Positions 1 through 5,710 of a DNA stretch of 8,011 nt are shown piece after piece. The translations under genes and the position numbers were made by a program. How positions within the stretch are numbered: the first letter of the stretch is position 1; the number at the start of each line of letters is the position of its first letter. Below the pieces are notes generated by a model. The model saw only the letters and a program-made list of their open reading frames with translations. It was not told the DNA's origin and did not search any database. This stretch comes from Chromatiales bacterium (GTDB taxonomy: Bacteria; Pseudomonadota; Gammaproteobacteria; Chromatiales; Chromatiaceae), in NCBI GenBank assembly GCA_022360595.1, contig JAKSCN010000070.1, forward strand, positions 1-8,011, given 5' to 3'.

Positions 1-1
1 G

Positions 2-874
2 GCCCAACTCCAAGAGCAGGAGATCCGCAATAAAATCCGGGTCAGCGACCAAGAGGTGGACACCTACATCACCCAAAATGGCAGCGACAGCGATAATCAG
101 AGTGAGTACCACCTCTCCCACATCCTGATCGCCACGCCGGAAGGGGCCTCCCCCAGTCAGATACAGGAAGCCCAGGCAAAAGCCGCCCAGGTGGTGGAGC
201 AGTTGCGGGCGGGAGACGATTTCAAAACCACAGCCCTATCTCTTTCCGACGGCAGCCGAGCCCTGGAAGGGGGCGACCTGGGCTGGCGCCCCGGTAACCA
301 GCTACCCACCATTTTTGCCCGGACGGTTAAGGCGATGAACATCGGCGAGACCAGCGACCCGATCCGCAGCCCCAGCGGCTACCACATCATCCGTCTGAAT
401 GACCGCAAAGGTGGTGAACGCCATATGGTCACTCAAACCAAGGTGCGTCACATCCTCGTTCACACTAACGAAGTGACCTCCGATAACGATGCCCGGACCC
501 GCCTGGGCCAACTGCGCACCCGTATTCAAAATGGCGAGGATTTCTCCTCGTTGGCACGCTCCCACTCAGATGACAAATCCAGCGCCCTAAAAGGTGGCGA
601 CCTGGGCTGGACCAGCCCTGGCGATCTGCTGGCTCAGTTTGATAAAGCGATCGAGAATCTCTCCTCGGGTGCGGTAACCGAACCCTTCCGTACTGATCTC
701 GGTTGGCATCTGGCGCAAGTACTGGAGCGGCGCGAATTCGACAACACCTCGACTGTCCAGCGTGCTACCGCGCGCGCGGCTATTATCAAACGTAAGATGG
801 CGGAAGAGAATGAACTCTACCTGCGCCGCCTGCGTGACGAGGCCTATATCGATATTCGTCTCGACGATATCTAA
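2..874 (+). CDS. surA: SurA, periplasmic chaperone / peptidyl-prolyl isomerase (5'-truncated by window edge)
   Basis: SurA escorts unfolded outer-membrane porins across the periplasm to the BAM complex. The frame is open from base 2, giving 290 visible residues; full-length SurA is about 430, so the signal peptide and most of the N-terminal chaperone module lie outside. A GTG at 56 could be read as a start, but the residues before it match SurA, so it is an internal valine. Two parvulin (PpiC-type) domains follow each other at about visible residues 35-136 and 146-245. Both carry the family's HIL strand, a GGDLGW turn and a C-terminal GYH or GWH. A basic C-terminal helix (about 255-280) completes the SurA fold. 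pdxA starts 28 bases after the stop, as in other gammaproteobacteria, so co-transcription is likely. The identification is firm. Confidence 0.95.
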   Translation, partial: AQLQEQEIRNKIRVSDQEVDTYITQNGSDSDNQSEYHLSHILIATPEGASPSQIQEAQAKAAQVVEQLRAGDDFKTTALSLSDGSRALEGGDLGWRPGNQLPTIFARTVKAMNIGETSDPIRSPSGYHIIRLNDRKGGERHMVTQTKVRHILVHTNEVTSDNDARTRLGQLRTRIQNGEDFSSLARSHSDDKSSALKGGDLGWTSPGDLLAQFDKAIENLSSGAVTEPFRTDLGWHLAQVLERREFDNTSTVQRATARAAIIKRKMAEENELYLRRLRDEAYIDIRLDDI

Positions 875-902
875 GCACCTGCGCACTGGATAGTTTGTTC
901 CC

Positions 903-1889
903 ATGAGCAATCACGCCCCTCTAGCCTTTACACCGGGTGAACCGGCCGGTATCGGCCCCGATCTCTGTGTGCAACTCGCTCAGCAGTCACGCAACGCGGC
1001 TCTTGTCGCTATTTGCGACCCTGAGTTGATCAAAGCCCGAGCCGAGCAGCTCAGCCTACCCCTGGATATCGATCCCTATCGACCGGGAGAGGCTGTAGCA
1101 CTGGAGGCCGGAAAACTGACCGTACAACCGGTTCCGCTTGCCGCTCCAGCTCAGGCAGGTCAGCTCAATAGCGCCAATGCGGAGTACGTATTGAACACCC
1201 TCCGCCGTGCCACCGAAGGCTGTCTGAACGGCGAGTTCGCCGGCCTGGTCACCGGACCGGTGCATAAAGGGATCATCAACGACGCAGGCTTACCGTTCAC
1301 TGGCCATACCGAGTTTCTAGCCGACCTAACCAACGGCTACCCGGTGATGATGCTCGCCTGCCCCGGTCTGCGGGTGGCCCTGGCGACCACACACCTACCT
1401 CTGGCCGAGGTCAGCGCGGCCATCACACCGGCGCTGCTGGAGAAGGTGATTCGCATCTTAGAGCGGGATCTGGTCAGCCGTTTTGGGATCGATGAACCCA
1501 CTATTTTAGTCTGTGGCCTCAATCCCCACGCCGGTGAAGGCGGGCACCTCGGCCGCGAGGAGATCGAAGTCATCACGCCTGTGCTGGATAAACTGAGAGC
1601 CGAAGGGATGAAGCTTCAGGGCCCACTTCCAGCCGACACCCTCTACACGCCCCGCTTTCTGGATCAGGCCGACGCCACGCTGGCAATGTACCACGACCAG
1701 GGATTGCCGGTGTTGAAGCACAAAGGCTTTGGGGAGGCGGTCAATATCACCCTGGGGCTTCCAATCATTCGCACATCGGTGGATCACGGCACGGCATTAG
1801 AACTGGCCGGCAGTGGCAAAGCAGAGGTCGGTAGCCTACTGGCTGCTATCGAGTCGGCACACCTCCTTGCTAGTCACCAAGCAAGCTAG
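903..1889 (+). CDS. pdxA: 4-hydroxythreonine-4-phosphate dehydrogenase PdxA
   Basis: This cytoplasmic enzyme oxidises 4-phosphohydroxy-L-threonine with NAD(P)+. The product decarboxylates to the amino-acetone phosphate that PdxJ joins to deoxyxylulose 5-phosphate in pyridoxal phosphate synthesis. The 328 residues match the usual family length. Visible motifs are TPGEPAGIGPD near residue 10, VTGPVHKG near 117 and FTGHTEFLA near 132. The three divalent-metal histidines are H164 (TTHLPL), H209 (NPHAGE) and H264 (YHDQG), spaced as in the E. coli enzyme. The DHGTALELAG signature near 294 is also present. The ATG at 903 has only a weak GGAT upstream, so translation may depend on surA being translated 28 bases earlier. 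The next gene is not rsmA but a leftward DsrC-like gene. The TAG stop lies at the edge of an inverted repeat (1887-1900). Confidence 0.96.
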   Translation: MSNHAPLAFTPGEPAGIGPDLCVQLAQQSRNAALVAICDPELIKARAEQLSLPLDIDPYRPGEAVALEAGKLTVQPVPLAAPAQAGQLNSANAEYVLNTLRRATEGCLNGEFAGLVTGPVHKGIINDAGLPFTGHTEFLADLTNGYPVMMLACPGLRVALATTHLPLAEVSAAITPALLEKVIRILERDLVSRFGIDEPTILVCGLNPHAGEGGHLGREEIEVITPVLDKLRAEGMKLQGPLPADTLYTPRFLDQADATLAMYHDQGLPVLKHKGFGEAVNITLGLPIIRTSVDHGTALELAGSGKAEVGSLLAAIESAHLLASHQAS

Positions 1890-1900
1890 GGCCTGTTAAC
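1887..1900. repeat. Left copy of a 14-bp inverted repeat bracketing the DsrC-like gene
   Basis: TAGGGCCTGTTAAC begins exactly at the pdxA stop codon. Its reverse complement recurs at 2555-2568 with one mismatch (12 matching bases in a row). The outermost bases on both sides are TA, as expected for a target duplication of an element inserting at TA. The segment between holds one gene with its own terminator and upstream region. No transposase is present, so element ends are an inference. Confidence 0.45.
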
Positions 1901-1940
1901 CCCCATTTGGTTGCCGCTGCTGAACCTAAAACCGGCGGGC

Positions 1941-1966
1941 AAAAAAATGCCCGGTCGAGGCCGGGC
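1941..1966 (-). terminator. Rho-independent terminator of the DsrC-like gene
   Basis: On the minus strand a perfect 6-bp GC stem (GCCCGG, loop CCTCGA, CCGGGC) is followed by A and then seven T. It lies 80 bases past the stop codon of the leftward DsrC-like gene and is oriented to stop that transcript before it runs into pdxA. On the plus strand there is no T tract, so it is not an obvious pdxA terminator. Confidence 0.85.
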
Positions 1967-2046
1967 GAAGGGAGGTACCAAGCTTAGGGGCTGCACACCC
2001 CCTTGCATTGATTCGGGTAGATCAATAATCTGATTTCATCCTGTTA

Positions 2047-2397
2047 CTACGCCATATAGGTGAGTGCTTCTTCGCCAGGATGCGGTAACCCGGCAATACG
2101 CCACACTTGGCGACAGCCACCAAACAGCTCTTTGACGCGGGTACGGCTGACTGCGCTATTACGGCAAATACGGCGCATCGGCGGCAGTGCTCCAAGGCGC
2201 AGATAGAGGTCGCGTAAAACCTTTATCACAGCCCAGTGTTCGGCGGTCAGCTCACCAACACCTTCCATCTCGGCCAAAATGACGGCTACTTCTTCACTCC
2301 ATTCGGCTGGATCCAGAAGAAAGCCCTCATCGTCAAACGGCGTGACTGCAAGCAGATTGTGCTGGTCTCTATAGTCATTCGATTTGGCTAAATGCAT
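2047..2397 (-). CDS. DsrC/TusE-family protein lacking both redox cysteines (RspA-like)
   Basis: DsrC and TusE are small sulfur-carrier proteins. DsrC carries a trisulfide between two C-terminal-arm cysteines for dissimilatory sulfite reductase; TusE uses only the penultimate one in tRNA thiolation. The 116 residues show the family core: DDEGFLLDPAEWSEEVA (22-38), LTAEHWAVIKVLRDLY (50-65), PPMRRICR (72-79) and the arm ending in WRIAGLPHP (99-107). Aligned on IAGLP, the inner cysteine is W99 and the penultimate one is E110, followed by six extra residues. The only cysteines (C78, C95) are at other positions. The ELF-to-arm segment is two residues shorter than in typical DsrC. Such cysteine-less relatives have been grouped as RspA, proposed to be regulatory; catalysis as a sulfur carrier is unlikely. 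An AGGGA ribosome site (2407-2411) lies nine bases before the ATG. It is divergent from cysB and has its own terminator. Confidence 0.85.
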   Translation of the reverse strand: MHLAKSNDYRDQHNLLAVTPFDDEGFLLDPAEWSEEVAVILAEMEGVGELTAEHWAVIKVLRDLYLRLGALPPMRRICRNSAVSRTRVKELFGGCRQVWRIAGLPHPGEEALTYMA

Positions 2398-2428
2398 TGC
2401 TGAATTTCCCTAAATCCGATGGACACAC

Positions 2429-2446
2429 GTACCCTCTGCCGGGTAC
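2429..2446 (-). other. Short leader hairpin upstream of the DsrC-like gene
   Basis: GTACCC and GGGTAC form a perfect 6-bp inverted repeat around a 6-base loop. It lies about 32-49 bases before the ATG, just upstream of the ribosome site. It could be an mRNA leader structure or a protein-binding site; the sequence alone does not decide. Confidence 0.35.
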
Positions 2447-2496
2447 AGATCTAAGGCAAACTCTAGCTGACGCGAACAATACATTAAAATAACTTT

Positions 2497-2525
2497 TATT
2501 TCTATAGAAATATCTAATAGATATT
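2497..2525. promoter_or_regulatory. Two overlapping perfect palindromes, candidate LysR-type operator
   Basis: TATTTCTATAGAAATA (2497-2512) is a perfect 16-bp palindrome. AATATCTA-A-TAGATATT (2509-2525) is a perfect 17-bp inverted repeat around one central A, sharing four bases with the first. Their centres are about one DNA helical turn apart (12-13 bp), so two dimers could bind side by side on one face. The second contains the T-N11-A dyad typical of LysR-family sites. The position, 100-128 bases before the DsrC-like ATG and 171-199 before cysB, suits a divergent operator, possibly for CysB. AT-richness raises the chance of accidental palindromes. Confidence 0.5.
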
Positions 2526-2554
2526 ATCGATGATTTGGTTAGGCTTTAATTAGT

Positions 2555-2568
2555 GCTAACAGGCCCTA
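2555..2568. repeat. Right copy of the 14-bp inverted repeat
   Basis: GCTAACAGGCCCTA matches the reverse complement of 1887-1900 at 13 of 14 bases and ends in TA on its outer side. With the left copy it encloses about 680 bp carrying the DsrC-like gene, its terminator and the paired palindromes, but not cysB. It overlaps the weak cysB promoter candidate, so an insertion here would have reshaped cysB control. Confidence 0.45.
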
Positions 2569-2695
2569 AAGATACCTGCCCTCTCAGATGCCGGAACGGC
2601 GGAGAGAATCAGCAGCAGGAAAATAGTTCTTAATGTGCTCCAAGGGATTAGGCAATAAAAAGCTGCACTGAGGATTAAACAGAGGTTCTTTGCCT

Positions 2696-3670
2696 ATGAA
2701 ACTGCAACAGTTACGTTTCCTCCTGGCTGTCGCCCAAAACAACCTGAATGTCACCACCGCCGCGGACCGGCTGTTTACCTCTCAACCCGGCGTCAGCAAA
2801 CAGATTCGCCTGCTTGAGGAGGAGCTGGGTGTCCCTATTTTCCAGCGCTCCGGCCGCCAACTGACCGGCATCACCCCGGCGGGCAAAGCAATTATCGCCC
2901 ACGCCGAACAGGTACTCAAAGACGTGGATGCCATTCGGGACGCAGCCAACGAGTACAGCGACCCGAAAAACGGCTCACTCTCCATTGCCACCACCCACAC
3001 CCAGGCCCGTTATGTACTCCCAAAGGTGATCCAGCAGTTCCGCACCAATTACCCCAAGGTCGATCTACAGATCCACCAGGGCAATCCCGAACAGATCTCG
3101 GAGATGGCCGCGGGCGGAGCCGTTGACTTTGCCATCGCTACCGAAGCGACCGCCGATTTCGGCAATCTACTGATGATGCCCTGCTACCACTGGAACCGCG
3201 CCATCATCACCCCCCATGACCATCCGCTGAGCCAAGTGCAGCCACTGACCCTGGAGGCGATAGCCCAATACCCCATTGTCACCTACGTGTTCGGTTTTAC
3301 CGGTCGCTCACAGTTGGATGAGGCCTTTCGGCAACACCATCTGGAACCCCAGGTGGTGCTCACCGCGACCGATGCCGACGTGATCAAAACCTACGTGAAG
3401 CTTGGACTGGGCGTGGGAATTCTCGCCAAGATGGCTTACCAACCCGAGTTGGACCAGGGACTCTGCGCACTCGACGCCAGTCACCTGTTCCCGCCCAGTA
3501 TCACCCGGCTCGGTTTCCGTCCCGGTCTTTTTCTGCGCCAATTTCACTACGATTTTATCGCCCTTTTCGCCCCTCATCTGGAGCGTGAACTGGTCGATGC
3601 AGCTATCGCTGCGGCATCAGAACAGGAACGGACCGCCCTGTTTCAAGGCATCACATTGAAGCACTATTAG
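2696..3670 (+). CDS. cysB: LysR-type regulator CysB, cysteine/sulfate assimilation activator
   Basis: CysB activates sulfate and thiosulfate uptake and reduction genes when N-acetylserine or O-acetylserine signals sulfur shortage, and usually represses itself. The 324 residues equal the E. coli length. The winged helix-turn-helix spans residues 1-60 (MKLQQLRF, TSQPGVSKQIRLLEEELG). The effector domain follows from about 90. Inducer-pocket residues keep E. coli numbering: T100, T102 and Q103 in TTHTQAR, W166 in CYHWNR, T202 in FGFTGRS. TATDADVIKTYVKLGLGVG is also present. The ATG at 2696 is preferred because the protein then begins MKLQQL and AGAGG at 2681-2685 is ten bases away; a TTG at 2690 would be only four bases from it. 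It is divergent from the DsrC-like gene, whose shared control region may be a CysB target. Confidence 0.95.
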   Translation: MKLQQLRFLLAVAQNNLNVTTAADRLFTSQPGVSKQIRLLEEELGVPIFQRSGRQLTGITPAGKAIIAHAEQVLKDVDAIRDAANEYSDPKNGSLSIATTHTQARYVLPKVIQQFRTNYPKVDLQIHQGNPEQISEMAAGGAVDFAIATEATADFGNLLMMPCYHWNRAIITPHDHPLSQVQPLTLEAIAQYPIVTYVFGFTGRSQLDEAFRQHHLEPQVVLTATDADVIKTYVKLGLGVGILAKMAYQPELDQGLCALDASHLFPPSITRLGFRPGLFLRQFHYDFIALFAPHLERELVDAAIAAASEQERTALFQGITLKHY

Positions 3671-3726
3671 AATTAGAAACCCGAGGAAAAACGCTTAGAG
3701 AGAGGGTGTAGCCGGGTAAGGGACAA

Positions 3727-3749
3727 GGGGGAATCAAACTGCTTCCCCC
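3727..3749. terminator. Hairpin between convergent genes, possible bidirectional terminator
   Basis: GGGGGAA and TTCCCCC form a perfect 7-bp stem around a nine-base loop. It lies 56 bases after the cysB stop and 14 bases past the stop of the leftward membrane-peptide gene. On the minus strand the stem is followed by TT and then a mixed sequence; on the plus strand by AAAA. The U tract is therefore weak in both directions. Its place between convergent genes is the main support. Confidence 0.5.
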
Positions 3750-3763
3750 AAAACCTCCCCCCG

Positions 3764-3868
3764 TCAATAGAGCTGGAGCAGCAGCGTCATCGAAAATGCG
3801 ATGCTCACCAGCATAACAACAACCAACAGGGGGTCCGGCTTAGTCCGCCATTTCGATATACGGTGCAT
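3764..3868 (-). CDS. Small single-pass membrane protein (34 residues), function unknown
   Basis: I do not assign a function. The ATG at 3868 (reading leftward) is preceded by AGGA (TCCT at 3877-3880) with eight-base spacing, a strong ribosome site. The peptide starts MHRISKWRTKPDP, a basic head (R, K, R, K), and continues with a hydrophobic stretch of about 20 residues (LLVVVMLVSIAFSMTLLLQLY) to the end. By the positive-inside rule the N terminus should face the cytoplasm. A longer reading from a TTG at 3961 adds 31 residues but has no ribosome site, so I reject it. It lies downstream of the ankyrin gene on the same strand, 194 bases apart, and converges on cysB. Low complexity and small size make homology hard to judge. 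Confidence 0.6.
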   Translation of the reverse strand: MHRISKWRTKPDPLLVVVMLVSIAFSMTLLLQLY

Positions 3869-4062
3869 TGTGTATTTCCTGAACTCCACGGCAGTGCTGG
3901 AACCTGAAGCATGGCTGATCACCCAACATCGCGCCTTGACCCGCTTCACACCAGGCCGCAAAAAAGGAATTTAATGCAGATTTCTTGAACAGATTCGAAG
4001 TACCACCAAGAACCAGTAGACAACTGCGGTGTGACCAGCACATCAGCCCGAATGATGAGGAA
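3869..4062. other. Spacer between ankyrin gene and membrane peptide gene, no gene seen
   Basis: No convincing coding frame is present. A perfect 7-bp hairpin (GAATGAT/ATCATTC, 4050-4068) overlaps the stop codon of the ankyrin gene. A run of six T on the minus strand near 3961-3966 has no stem directly before it. The region should hold the promoter of the small membrane gene if that gene is not read from the ankyrin promoter. Confidence 0.4.
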
Positions 4063-4518
4063 TCATTCAGCCTCTTCCGTGGCGCCTGCCGCCTGCAACA
4101 GCTCAACCACCGACTGATGCTTCCCCAATGTAGCCCGCTTTAGCGCACTATGCCCGGCGCCGTTTTTCAGATTCACATCAGCCCCGGCCAAAATCAATGT
4201 CTCTACAATCGCCAAGTGACCATAGGCTGAAGCCTCCATCACGGCACTATTACCCGCACCATCAACCGCATTGACATCGGCCCCGGCGCCAAGCAGCGTG
4301 CGCAAGGTGCGGACATTACCATGATAGGCTGCCAGCACCAGCGCCGGGCGCCCTGCCCCATTTTTGGCATTGGCGTCAGCCCCCTGACTGAGAAGGCTCT
4401 CGATCATGGTCGAATTCCCACTGGCCGCCGCTGCCAACAACCGCTGCCCCAAATCCACTGCAGAACTGGTGGTAGCGAAAGTTGTCAATAGGATGTACAG
4501 CAGCCAGCGCTTGAGCAT
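4063..4518 (-). CDS. Secreted ankyrin-repeat protein
   Basis: Ankyrin repeats are protein-binding scaffolds; the partner here is unknown. The 151-residue product starts with a Sec signal peptide: basic MLKR, then a hydrophobic core, with probable cleavage after SSA at residue 20. Four ankyrin units fill the rest: about 23-55, 57-89, 90-122 and a final degenerate one 123-148. Units one to three share the ending GAD(A/V)N-x-K/V-(N/D)GAG. The product is therefore probably periplasmic. AGGAG (CTCCT at 4525-4529) sits six bases before the ATG. The gene is divergent from apaG. Small periplasmic ankyrin proteins of free-living bacteria, such as AnkB beside catalase in Pseudomonas, differ from the large host-directed ankyrin effectors; nothing here shows export to a host. 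Confidence 0.85.
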   Translation of the reverse strand: MLKRWLLYILLTTFATTSSAVDLGQRLLAAAASGNSTMIESLLSQGADANAKNGAGRPALVLAAYHGNVRTLRTLLGAGADVNAVDGAGNSAVMEASAYGHLAIVETLILAGADVNLKNGAGHSALKRATLGKHQSVVELLQAAGATEEAE

Positions 4519-4577
4519 GGGGGTCTCCTGATCACATCAGATGCACTCTATAGCGGCCAGATGATAAGAATCTAAAA

Positions 4578-4606
4578 TTGCTCTTGCTTTTCGCCATCGC
4601 TATCGA
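4578..4606 (+). promoter_or_regulatory. Candidate sigma70 promoter for apaG
   Basis: TTGCTC and TATCGA are separated by exactly 17 bases and lie about 50 bases before the apaG ATG. Each hexamer matches the consensus only in part (three and four of six). A promoter here would be needed because apaG is not behind rsmA as in E. coli. Confidence 0.3.
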
Positions 4607-4656
4607 TAACGTCATGCGCCAGTCAATTAAAAGAGTTTAGTGACACGGTTAAACGT

Positions 4657-5040
4657 ATGCCCGACACACCGCAAAACCAGTTTAGTATCGATGTCAATGT
4701 CACCTATATCGACGAACAGTCTGCCCCTGAGGAGCACCGTTACGTCTTCGCATACACCATTCATATCGAAAACCAGGGTGACACTGCCGCACGCCTGATC
4801 GGCCGTCACTGGATTATCACCAACGCGGATGGAAAAACCCAAGAGGTGATTGGGGAAGGTGTTGTCGGTCAGCAGCCATTCCTGCGCCCCGGCGAGAATT
4901 TCAGTTACACCAGCAGCGCCGCTATCGAGACCCCGGTCGGCAGCATGCATGGCAGCTATCAGATGCGTACCGAAAACGGCGAACACTTCGACGCCCCAAT
5001 CCCCGCTTTCTCACTGGCCAAGCCCAATACACTGCATTGA
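4657..5040 (+). CDS. apaG: ApaG domain protein
   Basis: ApaG is a small fibronectin-like beta-sandwich protein found next to apaH and linked in Salmonella to cobalt resistance and magnesium efflux; its biochemical role is not settled. The 127 residues match the family. Visible signatures are YTIHIENQGD (33-42), the GxGxxG pyrophosphate-binding-like loop GEGVVG (66-71), QPFLRPGENFSYTS (72-86), TPVGSMHGSYQM (92-103) and the ending IPAFSLAKP (115-123). The ATG at 4657 lacks a clear ribosome site. No better in-frame start lies just upstream. Its stop overlaps the start of the next gene by one base, so the two are probably translationally coupled. Confidence 0.95.
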   Translation: MPDTPQNQFSIDVNVTYIDEQSAPEEHRYVFAYTIHIENQGDTAARLIGRHWIITNADGKTQEVIGEGVVGQQPFLRPGENFSYTSSAAIETPVGSMHGSYQMRTENGEHFDAPIPAFSLAKPNTLH

Positions 5041-5681
5041 TGGGCAACACAACCAATCAGCAAAGCAGCGAACCTCTCTACCTGCTGATTGGCATCACAC
5101 TGTTTCTACTCATAAGTGGCATCGATCCGGTGGCCGACCGGGTCACCTGGCTGCTGGAGACAGCGCCTGTCATGATCGGCATTGCTCTGTTGGTGCCTAC
5201 CTATAAGCACTTTCCGCTCACCTTACTGCTCTATCGACTGCTGGCGCTTCACGCCGTCATCCTGATTATTGGCGGCTTTTACACCTATGCCGAAGTGCCG
5301 CTATTCAACTGGATTCGCGATACCTTTGAGCTATCACGCAATCACTACGACCGCATAGGTCACTTCGCCCAAGGCTTTATCCCGGCCATTCTGGCCCGCG
5401 AAATTCTGTTGCGCCGCTCTCCGTTGCAAGAGGGCAAATGGCTGTTCCTGGTTGTCACCTCAATCTGCCTCGCCTTCTCCGCTTTCTATGAGATGATCGA
5501 GTGGTGGGCCGCACTTATCAGTGAAGAGGGGGCTGCAGCCTTCCTCGGCACCCAGGGAGATAACTGGGACACGCAGTGGGATATGTTCCTCGCCCTGATC
5601 GGTGCCATTACCGCCCAAATACTGCTTGGGGGAACGCACCGCGGACAGTTAAAATCTCTTGCAAACGCACACACGCAATAA
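5040..5681 (+). CDS. DUF2238 (YjdF-type) inner-membrane protein
   Basis: The function of this family is unknown. The ATG at 5040 shares its A with the apaG TGA stop, which points to coupled translation; a TTG at 5037 is less likely. The 213 residues contain about five or six hydrophobic segments (near 12-28, 41-53, 60-80, 106-125, 134-152, 181-197). Between and at the ends of them are conserved-looking polar clusters: YTYAEVPLFNW (81-91), RNHYDRIGHFAQGF (100-113), FYEMIEWW (149-156) and GTQGDNWDTQWDM (170-182). The His, Asp, Glu and Trp residues at membrane edges suggest a buried ligand or metal site, which is inference only. The gene sits between apaG and apaH, which are adjacent in E. coli. 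The next start, apaH, is 29 bases on. Confidence 0.85.
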   Translation: MGNTTNQQSSEPLYLLIGITLFLLISGIDPVADRVTWLLETAPVMIGIALLVPTYKHFPLTLLLYRLLALHAVILIIGGFYTYAEVPLFNWIRDTFELSRNHYDRIGHFAQGFIPAILAREILLRRSPLQEGKWLFLVVTSICLAFSAFYEMIEWWAALISEEGAAAFLGTQGDNWDTQWDMFLALIGAITAQILLGGTHRGQLKSLANAHTQ

Positions 5682-5710
5682 GCTGATTTCTCAACGGGGC
5701 GCTGTTCTTC

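Larger units (their letters stand above)
2398..2695. promoter_or_regulatory. Divergent control region between the DsrC-like gene and cysB
   Basis: These 298 bases hold no open frame I can support. The middle (2480-2560) is much more AT-rich than its surroundings and contains two overlapping palindromes (2497-2525). Next to the DsrC-like gene is a 6-bp hairpin (2429-2446, GTACCC and GGGTAC) that would fall in its leader. On the cysB side a compound hairpin (2581-2606, CTCTC/GAGAG enclosing GCCG/CGGC) could form in the mRNA leader. A weak cysB promoter candidate is TTGGTT at 2535 and TAACAG at 2557 with a 16-base spacer. An AGAGG ribosome site at 2681-2685 serves the ATG at 2696. Confidence 0.6.

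Noticed and set aside
56..58. GTG as the start of a short SurA-like gene
   Set aside because: The frame is open to the window edge and the upstream residues fit SurA, so the gene is cut by the window, not short.
1936..1953. CGGGCA/TGCCCG hairpin as a plus-strand terminator of pdxA
   Set aside because: No T tract follows on the plus strand; the same bases serve better as stem and U tract of the minus-strand terminator at 1941-1966.
3961..3963. TTG start giving a 65-residue form of the small membrane protein
   Set aside because: No ribosome site before it, whereas the internal ATG at 3868 has AGGA at ideal distance.
4050..4068. Hairpin GAATGAT/ATCATTC as terminator of the ankyrin gene
   Set aside because: It overlaps the stop codon, is AT-rich and is not followed by a T run on the minus strand.
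3840..4106. An 88-codon leftward open frame over the end of the ankyrin gene and the following spacer
   Set aside because: It overlaps the ankyrin gene and the membrane-peptide gene, has no ribosome site I can see and no recognisable domain; composition looks random.
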